Part shown: positions 1 through 5,822 of the stretch, in pieces
How positions within the stretch are numbered: position 1 is the first letter of the stretch
Layout of the letters: each line of letters begins with the position of its first letter
Origin: Clostridium sp.
GTDB taxonomy: Bacteria > Bacillota > Clostridia > Lachnospirales > Lachnospiraceae
Assembly: GCA_016302185.1 (NCBI GenBank)
Contig: JAEDOC010000111.1
Span: forward strand, 1 to 6,837
Direction: 5' to 3'
DNA length: 6,837 nt
Made by a program: the position numbers and the translations under genes
The notes under the pieces: generated by a model
The model's input: only the letters and a program-made list of their open reading frames with translations
What the model was told of the DNA's origin: nothing
Databases searched by the model: none

Positions 1-6
1 AGGAGG
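1..6 (+). promoter_or_regulatory. Shine-Dalgarno site of the KDG kinase gene
   Basis: A perfect AGGAGG at the first six bases, with a six-base spacer to the ATG at 13. It fixes the start of the kinase and shows that the upstream untranslated region or preceding operon gene is cut off by the window edge. Confidence 0.8.
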
Positions 7-12
7 ATTCTC

Positions 13-1101
13 ATGGAACACAGTAATCCATTACTCCATGGCATTGAAAACGATCATAAATTTATTACCATCGGCGAGATCATGCTGCGGCTTACCCCGC
101 CAAACTATGAAAAGATACGTATGACCAGCAGCTTTGACGCCAGCTACGGCGGCAGCGAAGCCAATATCGCTCTGGCGCTGGCCAATCTGGGGATTGACAG
201 CACCTTTTTTACGGTCGTTCCCAACAACAGTCTGGGAAAAAGCGCTGTCCGTATGCTGCGAAGCAATGATGTACACTGCACCCCGGTGATCTTAAGCACT
301 CCGGAGCAGACTCCGACCCATCGTCTGGGCACCTATTATCTGGAGACCGGCTTCGGAATCCGGGCCAGCAAGGTTATCTATGACCGGAAGAACAGCGCTA
401 TTACCGAATTTGATTTCAGTACCGTTGATCTGGAAGCACTGCTGGACGGCTTTACCTGGCTTCATTTAAGCGGTATTACCCCGGCACTGGCTCCCAACTG
501 TAAAAAGCTGATCATGGACTGCCTGAGAATTGCAAAGGAAAAAGACATCATCGTCAGCTTTGACGGAAACTTCCGAAGCACTCTCTGGAGCTGGGAAGAG
601 GCCAGAGATTTCTGCACCCGGTGTCTTCCGTACGTTGATGTACTGCTGGGTATCGAGCCCTACCATCTCTGGAAGGATGAAAATGACCACAGCAAGGGAG
701 ATGTAAAGGACGGCGTTCCTTTCCGCCCCAGCTACGAAGAGCAGGATGACATCTTCCAGGCCTTCGTGGAGCGCTATCCCAATATCAAATGCATCGCCCG
801 CCATGTGCGCTATGCCCACAGCGGAAGTGAAAACAGCTTAAAGGCATTCATGTGGTACGAGGATCACACCTTTGAAAGCAAGATGTTTACCTTCAACATC
901 CTGGATCGTGTCGGCGGCGGCGACGCCTTCGCCAGCGGCCTGATCTATGCCATGATGCACAACTACAAGCCCATGGATATGATCAACTTTGCCGTTGCCA
1001 GCAGCGTAATCAAGCACACCATCCGCGGTGATGCGAATATCACGGACGATGCGGAAAGCATCCGGAATCTGATGAATATGAATTATGATATTAAGCGGTA
1101 G
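13..1101 (+). CDS. kdgK: 2-keto-3-deoxygluconate kinase, PfkB (ribokinase) family
   Basis: Predicted cytoplasmic sugar kinase that phosphorylates 2-dehydro-3-deoxy-D-gluconate to KDPG with ATP, a step in hexuronate/pectin breakdown before KDPG aldolase. Seen in the 362-residue protein: an N-terminal beta strand with GEIMLRLTPP (residues 21-30), the glycine-rich PfkB signature GGSEANIALALANLG (46-60), SFDGNFRSTLW (182-192) as in KDG kinases, and the C-terminal PfkB signature DRVGGGDAFASG (298-309), where Asp304 is the expected catalytic base. The DRVGGGD form replaces the usual DTxGAGD and is common in Firmicutes KDG kinases. Length is slightly above the usual 310-345. The start is set by AGGAGG at positions 1-6, six bases before ATG. 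Only 12 upstream bases are present, so the promoter is not in the window and the gene is probably downstream in an operon, perhaps after an aldolase gene (inference). Fructokinase or another PfkB sugar kinase is the main alternative. Confidence 0.88.
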   Translation: MEHSNPLLHGIENDHKFITIGEIMLRLTPPNYEKIRMTSSFDASYGGSEANIALALANLGIDSTFFTVVPNNSLGKSAVRMLRSNDVHCTPVILSTPEQTPTHRLGTYYLETGFGIRASKVIYDRKNSAITEFDFSTVDLEALLDGFTWLHLSGITPALAPNCKKLIMDCLRIAKEKDIIVSFDGNFRSTLWSWEEARDFCTRCLPYVDVLLGIEPYHLWKDENDHSKGDVKDGVPFRPSYEEQDDIFQAFVERYPNIKCIARHVRYAHSGSENSLKAFMWYEDHTFESKMFTFNILDRVGGGDAFASGLIYAMMHNYKPMDMINFAVASSVIKHTIRGDANITDDAESIRNLMNMNYDIKR

Positions 1102-1138
1102 GAACTACCAACGCATGTTTTACATGTTCCGCTGCGTT

Positions 1139-1180
1139 AAAAACGGGTATGCCCAAGATAGCAGCGGCATACCCGTTTTT
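1139..1180. terminator. Bidirectional intrinsic terminator between convergent genes
   Basis: A perfect inverted repeat: the arm at 1139-1153 (AAAAACGGGTATGCC) pairs with 1166-1180 (GGCATACCCGTTTTT), leaving a 12-base loop. The GC-rich core ends in a T run rightward and, because the left arm begins with five A, in a U run leftward too. It should stop transcription of the KDG kinase gene from the left and of the YjbR-domain gene, whose stop lies 8 bases to the right. Confidence 0.9.
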
Positions 1181-1187
1181 TATCGGC

Positions 1188-2600
1188 TCAGAACAGCTCT
1201 ATGTCTGAGTTTTCATATTGTCTTTCATGAAATATCATGCGCCATTCCACATTGTTTACCGGCGCAAAATGCAGGGCAGAACAGGCTGTTCTGAGACTTT
1301 CGTGACCCTCATCGCTGAAACAGACCGCCGTTGGCCCATCTGTACCTCCGATGATGCCAATTGCGGCCGCGCCGGATACCGAATCCGACTCCCACGAAGA
1401 TGGATGTCTTTCTTTGGGCCGATCACTTTCCGCGCAATCCGTGACCGTCAATCCGCCCTCCGGCAGTTCCGGATGGATGGTATAGCTCATCATACAATAA
1501 TGCGTCGGGTACTCCCAACGCTCCGATGTAAAACAGTGTTCCGGTACTGTCTGCGGCTCTATGTTCCTGACTGTCAGAACATATTTCTTCCCATTTGCCG
1601 GGTAGGTAAAAGACACCGTATCTCCTGGGACGGAAGTCCTGAAGCTGGAGCCGGGAATCGCTGCCGCTCTCTGTTCCATCGTAAGCGACAGTGTTTTGAT
1701 TTCCGGACGGCGCTTGCAGCCCCAGGGAAAAGCATACCGGTAAATTACCCAACCGCAGGAGGCATCCAGGTCATAATGATCGACCGCCTGCTTTTCCTCT
1801 GCCTCGCAGACAATTCGCTCCGGAAGACAGGGATTGTAGCTGACAGCACAGCCATGGGAAGCGCGCAGCGTTCGCCCATTATTTAGGGTCAGTTGCGGCT
1901 TAAAATCCAGACACAAAGGGTTATCCAACTCCATTTTCATCAGCTGCTCTCTGGTAAATCTCTCACAGGAGTCATTCTCCCAATTCAGGTTCCATTTTTC
2001 CATAAATGACCGGATTTCTTCTGCATTCACACACATGCAAAAATCAACCACCAGCCCTTTGCCGCAGGAATAAACCGCCGGAATCAGCCACTGTCTTCCC
2101 GCCCACGAAAACTCCTTCTCAACCGCAATTTCTCTCCCGGCGCGGTCTCTCCCATGATGGCCCCAGAAATTTCCGTCAAAGTAAACATTCCAGTCCGGCG
2201 ATGTAAGAACCTCTGAATTTCTTTCCTTCTTCTGAGTTATCTTTGCCTGCGTCAGCTGATAGCTTAAATCTATCAGTTGTTTCACTTCCTCATCCGGTTC
2301 CGGGCCGTCTAACTGAACACTGATCCATTTTTCCTTATTCATATGGTAAGCGGGAAAATATCCCGGCTGCGTCCGAAGAGAACCTATCAGTATTGGATCA
2401 CATTTCAGATTCAACACATCCACCATGCCATCTCCGGGCAGGCTCAGCTTACCGCGCTCTACCTCCAGTACAACACCGTACCACTTATTATTGTCTGTAT
2501 GGCGCAGAACAGCATTACGGTCTTTCCACGGATAGTCCGGCTCCGTGCCGTACTGACGTCTGCACCAGGCAAATATCTCCTGTCGGTTCATGGTATTCAT
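1188..2600 (-). CDS. MmcQ/YjbR-domain protein with a large unrecognised C-terminal region
   Basis: A two-part protein of 470 residues. Residues about 7-117 match the MmcQ/YjbR family (CyaY-like fold): PDYPW, then LNLKCDP, then PGYFPAYHMNKEKWISVQLDG and a helix ending LIDLSYQLT. Such proteins are usually only about 110-120 residues, and their molecular role is poorly defined. The remaining 350 residues match no family I recognise. They are rich in Trp, Cys and aromatic residues, have no signal peptide or membrane helix, and contain GIIGGTDGPTAV (415-426), a peptide typical of decarboxylase beta subunits. They end in a charged tail (VEWRMIFHE). Likely cytoplasmic. The frame also allows GTG at 2603 and ATG at 2591. 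ATG at 2600 is preferred because GGAG (2606-2609) sits five bases upstream of it. It appears to be a single gene with its own promoter and shares the terminator with the convergent kinase gene. Confidence 0.8.
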   Translation of the reverse strand: MNTMNRQEIFAWCRRQYGTEPDYPWKDRNAVLRHTDNNKWYGVVLEVERGKLSLPGDGMVDVLNLKCDPILIGSLRTQPGYFPAYHMNKEKWISVQLDGPEPDEEVKQLIDLSYQLTQAKITQKKERNSEVLTSPDWNVYFDGNFWGHHGRDRAGREIAVEKEFSWAGRQWLIPAVYSCGKGLVVDFCMCVNAEEIRSFMEKWNLNWENDSCERFTREQLMKMELDNPLCLDFKPQLTLNNGRTLRASHGCAVSYNPCLPERIVCEAEEKQAVDHYDLDASCGWVIYRYAFPWGCKRRPEIKTLSLTMEQRAAAIPGSSFRTSVPGDTVSFTYPANGKKYVLTVRNIEPQTVPEHCFTSERWEYPTHYCMMSYTIHPELPEGGLTVTDCAESDRPKERHPSSWESDSVSGAAAIGIIGGTDGPTAVCFSDEGHESLRTACSALHFAPVNNVEWRMIFHERQYENSDIELF

Positions 2601-2657
2601 CACTTCTCCATTTTGTTATAGAATCCGTATATTAAATGATTTTTATTATCTACGAAT

Positions 2658-2686
2658 ATCATATCTGTTCTTACGCTATTTCGCAA
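2658..2686 (-). promoter_or_regulatory. Candidate sigma-A promoter of the YjbR-domain gene
   Basis: On the minus strand, TTGCGA (2681-2686, 4 of 6 to TTGACA) is followed after exactly 17 bases by TATGAT (2658-2663, 5 of 6 to TATAAT). The predicted start near 2651 gives a leader of about 50 bases before ATG 2600. It lies just downstream of the spoIIID terminator, as expected for an independent unit. Confidence 0.5.
2663..2672 (-). promoter_or_regulatory. Possible SpoIIID-binding site in the YjbR-gene promoter
   Basis: AAGAACAGAT on the minus strand fits all specified positions of the B. subtilis SpoIIID consensus WWRRACARNY. It lies between the -35 and -10 and touches the -10, where a bound repressor would block polymerase. 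The consensus is degenerate, so a chance match is possible. Confidence 0.3.
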
Positions 2687-2696
2687 TGGGGAATGA

Positions 2697-2706
2697 TAAA
2701 ACAGGC
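2697..2706 (+). promoter_or_regulatory. Possible SpoIIID-binding site beside the spoIIID terminator
   Basis: TAAAACAGGC matches WWRRACARNY at every specified position. It overlaps one arm of the terminator hairpin and lies about 10 bases upstream of the -35 of the YjbR-domain gene. It may simply be part of the terminator. Confidence 0.2.
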
Positions 2707-2738
2707 ACGTCATCCGATTAGTGGATTACCTGCCTGTT
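2697..2738 (-). terminator. Intrinsic terminator of spoIIID
   Basis: AACAGGCA (2700-2707) and TGCCTGTT (2731-2738) form an 8-bp stem, with an inner ATCC/GGAT pairing (2712-2715 with 2723-2726). Read on the minus strand the hairpin begins 22 bases after the spoIIID stop and runs into TTTTATCATT. The U run is short, so efficiency may be moderate. Confidence 0.6.
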
Positions 2739-2759
2739 CCAATACTTCTATTCTTTTTC

Positions 2760-3035
2760 CTACTCTTCTTTTTTACTGCAGATGGCCAGCCGGTGCTGAT
2801 ATTTCTCCCTGGTTGCCATGCCGCCGCGAATGTGGCGCTCTGCCTTGTTAATGTCCAGAACCACCCGGGCCTGGGCGGCAAGGGAAGGGTTGATGTGTTC
2901 TAATCTATCCGTTACATCTTTGTGTACCGTAGACTTCGAGATTCCAAACCGCTTCGCTGTCTGCCTCACAGTCGCATTGTGGTCTATGATGTAATTGGCG
3001 ATGGCAATTGCCCGCTCTTCGATATATTCCTTCAA
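2760..3035 (-). CDS. spoIIID: Sporulation transcription factor SpoIIID
   Basis: A 91-residue DNA-binding protein of the mother-cell sporulation cascade. In B. subtilis it acts after sigma-E to repress part of the sigma-E regulon and to help turn on sigK and late genes. The whole length matches the family: YIEERAIAIANYII (4-17), the helix-turn-helix TVRQTAKRFGISKSTVHKD (22-40), the following DRLEHINPSLA (43-53) and the basic RHIRGGMATREKY (67-79), which corresponds to the conserved RHLRGGEAT region. Length agrees with the usual 83-93. The start codon is TTG at 3035; GAAGGTG at 3043-3049 precedes it by seven bases, and no ATG gives the conserved N-terminus. It has its own sigma-E-like promoter and terminator, so it is monocistronic. 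Its presence marks the host as an endospore former, or descended from one. Confidence 0.96.
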   Translation of the reverse strand: MKEYIEERAIAIANYIIDHNATVRQTAKRFGISKSTVHKDVTDRLEHINPSLAAQARVVLDINKAERHIRGGMATREKYQHRLAICSKKEE

Positions 3036-3042
3036 GGTATTT

Positions 3043-3049
3043 CACCTTC
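3043..3049 (-). promoter_or_regulatory. Ribosome-binding site deciding the TTG start of spoIIID
   Basis: GAAGGTG on the minus strand, seven bases before TTG 3035. It supports the non-ATG start, which also gives the family-standard N-terminus. Confidence 0.65.
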
Positions 3050-3063
3050 AGAATCTTTTTTAC

Positions 3064-3092
3064 ATCGTATGAGAACGCATGAAAAAATATGT
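3064..3092 (-). promoter_or_regulatory. Sigma-E-type promoter of spoIIID
   Basis: On the minus strand, ACATATT (3086-3092) and CATACGAT (3064-3071) are separated by 14 bases. The B. subtilis sigma-E consensus is about KMATATT, 14 bases, CATACAnT, so the -35 core ATATT is perfect and the -10 differs at one base (G for A). Predicted transcription begins near 3057, leaving a leader of about 22 bases that just contains the ribosome-binding site. No competing sigma-A pair was seen here. Confidence 0.8.
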
Positions 3093-3139
3093 TACACGAG
3101 CCGTTTGAAAATCTAACCGAACACAATTTTTCATGAGCT

Positions 3140-3149
3140 ATGGACAACC
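3140..3149 (+). promoter_or_regulatory. Possible SpoIIID-binding site over the -35 of the UPF0303 gene
   Basis: ATGGACAACC fits WWRRACARNY fully and contains the GGACAA core preferred in B. subtilis. It covers the entire -35 hexamer (3141-3146) of the divergent UPF0303 promoter, so binding would be expected to repress that gene in the mother cell (inference). Confidence 0.35.
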
Positions 3150-3169
3150 TGTTTTTCCCGAATTATAAT
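3141..3169 (+). promoter_or_regulatory. Sigma-A promoter of the UPF0303 gene
   Basis: TGGACA (3141-3146, 5 of 6) and a perfect TATAAT (3164-3169) with a 17-base spacer. The predicted start near 3176 gives a leader of about 60 bases. No convincing riboswitch fold was seen in that leader; it holds a second purine-rich run (GGGAGGAG, 3188-3195) of unclear use. Confidence 0.75.
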
Positions 3170-3235
3170 AGATCTGTCACCAGTTCCGGGAGGAGTGCGG
3201 TTTCGCCCGTATCGGTTTTTTATGGAGGATGAGTC

Positions 3236-3691
3236 ATGACAGAAAGGGAAGTTTGTATCGAACAGGAAAAACGCCTGAAATTTAAGAAATTCACTCGTGA
3301 CGATGCGTTTCAAATCGGCAGCCTGCTGTACGAAGAATGCAAGCAGATGGGCAGACCGTTCGGCATCCGCATCACGGTAAATGATCTGGTTGTCTTCCAG
3401 TTCATGCCGCAGGGATCCACCAGAAATCATGTGCGCTGGATGGAGCGAAAGCACAATATGGTCATGGCCAGAGGCACCAGTTCTGAGCTGGCAAGACTGG
3501 ATCGCGAATTTGATAACAGAACCATGGAAAATATGTGCTTTGATCCGATGGAATTCTCCATCTTCGGCGGCGGCTTTCCCATTGTGCTGGAGGACAGCGA
3601 TCTGATCGGATCCATCTGTATCTCCGGACTGGCCGGCTATGAGGATCATGCCGTAATTGTAAAGGTGCTGGAACAATTTCTTGGGAAATAA
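3236..3691 (+). CDS. UPF0303 family protein (haem-degrading domain, GlcG/HbpS-like)
   Basis: A 151-residue soluble protein without signal peptide or membrane helix. The family is related by fold to GlcG/HbpS and is often labelled haem-degrading domain-containing protein, but enzymatic activity is not established for most members. Seen: an N-terminal charged segment, the helix DAFQIGSLLYEECKQMG (23-39), the strand GIRITVNDLVVFQF (43-56), a basic central helix with RWMERKHN (67-74), and the two glycine-rich family signatures GGGFPIVL (111-118) and IGSICISGL (124-132), followed by the final helix. Length is normal for the family (about 150-165). The start is firm: GGAGG at 3224-3228, seven bases before ATG. 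It is transcribed divergently from spoIIID from its own sigma-A promoter and ends at a hairpin shared with the convergent ATPase gene. No stable partner gene is adjacent, so the physiological role cannot be read from context. Confidence 0.9.
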   Translation: MTEREVCIEQEKRLKFKKFTRDDAFQIGSLLYEECKQMGRPFGIRITVNDLVVFQFMPQGSTRNHVRWMERKHNMVMARGTSSELARLDREFDNRTMENMCFDPMEFSIFGGGFPIVLEDSDLIGSICISGLAGYEDHAVIVKVLEQFLGK

Positions 3692-3696
3692 ACGAT

Positions 3697-3727
3697 CGGC
3701 GTGCCGCAAATCAGCTTCGGCACGCCG
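3697..3727. terminator. GC-rich hairpin between convergent genes, overlapping the ATPase 3' end
   Basis: CGGCGTGCCG (3697-3706) pairs perfectly with CGGCACGCCG (3718-3727) around an 11-base loop. It begins 5 bases after the UPF0303 stop and includes the stop and last codons of the minus-strand ATPase gene. No proper U run follows it rightward, and only GATCGTTTATTT follows leftward. It may be a weak bidirectional terminator or a 3'-end stabiliser. Confidence 0.55.
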
Positions 3728-5819
3728 CCGCAGTCCTATCCGTATCGAGCGGCTCCTCCCCTATTTTCTTATAAATCCGTTCCTTCCACCTGTCCTCATA
3801 TGGGTAATTCCGGCAAAGATGCTTTAATACCAGCTCATATTCTCTCAGTGCTTTCTCTGTCTTTCCCTGTTTCCGGTAAATGTCTGCCAGCGTTTCCCTG
3901 CATATCAGTGTATTTTTAAAGGATTCTCCCCGAAAACGAGCAGCTTCCTCCAAAGCCTTCCCCGCCATCTGTTCTGCCTCCTCACAGGCTCCTTTTTCGA
4001 TTAAAATATCAACCATCAGGCAGCGGATCTCATTCATGAGAAAGCTGTCCTCCGGCATGGCAGCGAGAACACTCTCCATTGCCTCCCGGCAGACACACTC
4101 CGCCTCCCGAAGTTCTTTCCGGCACAGCAGAAGCTTGGATTGTTCCAGCAGGCAAAATCCCATCACAATCCGCGGTTGTTCTCCTTTATCCGCAAATTCC
4201 TTTTGATAGTTTTTGGCACACCTCAGAGCTTCTTCTGCCAGGGCCATTGCCTGATCATATTTTTTCTCATGCCGGTACATCCGTGATACTTTTATGTTCG
4301 CCGATGCTCTTGCATACCAATAGCTCCGGTCATGGACCCTGCAGTGTTCCAGAATCGTAAGCCCTTTTATGTACCACTTACCGGCCACAGAAAATTTCAT
4401 TTCATTATAGTAAACCGCCGCCGTGCGCAACGCCATCTGTCCGGTCAGCTGATGGCATTCCCCGTAATACGCCTCTACAGAAACAAACAGAAGCAGAGAA
4501 TACGCTTCCGCTTCCGGAAAATATTCCTGAATCCATAAAAATGTGACCAGTTCATCAAAAGCGGATGCCAGCCAGGGCGCCGGCTGCGGAAATGCCTTTA
4601 CAAAGGAAAGGACATACGGCTCCAGACTCTGATTTTCCAGATGCGTTCTGCCCCAGGTGTTTTTCTTTTCCGGGGATTCTCCATTCAAATATCGTTCCAT
4701 TCCTTTCAGCAAACAGCTGCAATTCACAGGAGATGGCCGGAAGATTTTTACAGCTGCCTCCGCAATAATCGGATGAAGCGATATCATTTCATCCTTCCAC
4801 CGGCTGCTCCAGTTTTTCTGAATCAGCAAAAATCCACCCAGCCGTTCCAGAGCAGCTTCCGAAATCTGCGAAAGCTCCAGAAACAGCCCGCGGGGAATCC
4901 CCTGCACCGGCATGACCGAAAGATATAAGAGCGCCCGCCGTTCCTCCTTTTTCAAGGGAAAACGACGAAACAGATTCTCCTCAAAGCCGGTCATTTCTTC
5001 TTCCTCTTTTTCCATGCTCCGGATTTTCAACATCATCTTTAACGTATGCCCATGCACCTTCTTCCGGTACTGTCTGAGCTGCTCTCTGTCTTCCGGAAGA
5101 AGGACTCCGATACGATAGCTTTCCGTAAACGCCTCCCACTCCGCTTCGGTCTGAAGCTCCTTTACAAAAATCCCGCGGCAGGGAACACCCCAGAAGGACG
5201 GATCCATCCTTGTCGTTACCAGAATATCACAGGGAATCGAAAATACTTTTTCCATCTCCCGGTCAAAGGTTGTATTCAGGTCATCGATGATCATCAAAAC
5301 ACGAAATTTCTGTACCATCTGTACCAGCGTTTCACACTTTACCTGAAAATACCTGGCTTTGCTTCCGTACTGTTCCTTACTATACTGAAGATTAGACACT
5401 TCCAGATTGTAATCATCACAAATCATGCTCTGCAGGCTGGTATTAAAGGAAAGAAATAAAATATGATCATACTCCGCCTCATATGTTTTTATATACGCTC
5501 TGGCCAGGGCGCTTTTCCCGATTCCGCCGATCCCATACAGGATAACCGGTCCCGCTTTTTCCTTCAGCGCTTCTCTTATTTGTACCAGATACTCTTTCCG
5601 TCCTACAAAAATCTCATCAAAGGATACATATTCGGATACGAGCCGGTGTTCTCTGCTCTCCTTAAATTCCTTTACCTCTTCCTTCCACTGCCGGAATGCC
5701 TGCCGCTCCGCCATGGAATCCACAAATCCTGCTGCCGTATCCTTGTATTTTCTCTGCAGCCTCAGCTGACGCCACCGCCATTCCAGCAAGGCCTGCTCAT
5801 ACTCTTTTTCGCTGCGCAA
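3711..5819 (-). CDS. STAND-class NTPase: NB-ARC, winged helix and C-terminal TPR array
   Basis: A 702-residue signal-transduction ATPase with NLR-like architecture. Residues 1-64 are a charged, probably helical segment with no recognised effector or HTH. Then FVGRKEYL (71-78) leads into the ATPase: P-loop GIGGIGKSAL (96-105, Lys102), Walker B RVLMIIDDL (173-181, Asp179/Asp180), sensor arginine in VTTR (201-204), and a GLPL-like HGHTL (256-260). The winged-helix part (about 285-360) ends in SLHPIIAEAA (347-356), in the place of the MHD motif. About five TPR-like helix pairs follow between 463 and 672, roughly 42 residues apart. No membrane helix. The start is TTG at 5819, supported by a strong ribosome-binding site; the next Met (36) lies inside the helical segment. 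The gene follows the MATE-like gene by three bases, so the two are probably co-translated. Such proteins usually switch by ATP-driven oligomerisation after a ligand binds the repeats; ligand and output here are unknown. An anti-phage or regulatory role is possible but unproven. Confidence 0.85.
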   Translation of the reverse strand: MRSEKEYEQALLEWRWRQLRLQRKYKDTAAGFVDSMAERQAFRQWKEEVKEFKESREHRLVSEYVSFDEIFVGRKEYLVQIREALKEKAGPVILYGIGGIGKSALARAYIKTYEAEYDHILFLSFNTSLQSMICDDYNLEVSNLQYSKEQYGSKARYFQVKCETLVQMVQKFRVLMIIDDLNTTFDREMEKVFSIPCDILVTTRMDPSFWGVPCRGIFVKELQTEAEWEAFTESYRIGVLLPEDREQLRQYRKKVHGHTLKMMLKIRSMEKEEEEMTGFEENLFRRFPLKKEERRALLYLSVMPVQGIPRGLFLELSQISEAALERLGGFLLIQKNWSSRWKDEMISLHPIIAEAAVKIFRPSPVNCSCLLKGMERYLNGESPEKKNTWGRTHLENQSLEPYVLSFVKAFPQPAPWLASAFDELVTFLWIQEYFPEAEAYSLLLFVSVEAYYGECHQLTGQMALRTAAVYYNEMKFSVAGKWYIKGLTILEHCRVHDRSYWYARASANIKVSRMYRHEKKYDQAMALAEEALRCAKNYQKEFADKGEQPRIVMGFCLLEQSKLLLCRKELREAECVCREAMESVLAAMPEDSFLMNEIRCLMVDILIEKGACEEAEQMAGKALEEAARFRGESFKNTLICRETLADIYRKQGKTEKALREYELVLKHLCRNYPYEDRWKERIYKKIGEEPLDTDRTAAACRS

Positions 5820-5822
5820 TTG

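Noticed and set aside
466..819. Open frame of 117 codons on the - strand
   Set aside because: Antisense shadow of the KDG kinase gene, without start signal or recognisable protein features.
1218..1886. Long open frame of 222 codons on the + strand
   Set aside because: Lies entirely antisense to the YjbR-domain gene, has no ribosome-binding site and a translation of shuffled character (many Arg/Cys/Pro) resembling no family.
2905..3147. Open frame of 80 codons on the - strand overlapping spoIIID
   Set aside because: Overlaps the spoIIID coding region and promoter in another frame; spoIIID itself matches its family along its full length.
3195..3239. Possible leader peptide ending in an ATGA overlap with the UPF0303 start
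   Set aside because: Its only starts are a GTG one base after the purine run and an ATG overlapping the main ribosome-binding site, so spacing does not support translation.
3131..3709. Open frame of 192 codons on the - strand
   Set aside because: Antisense to the UPF0303 gene, which has family signatures, a promoter and a good ribosome-binding site. The antisense product shows no recognisable features.
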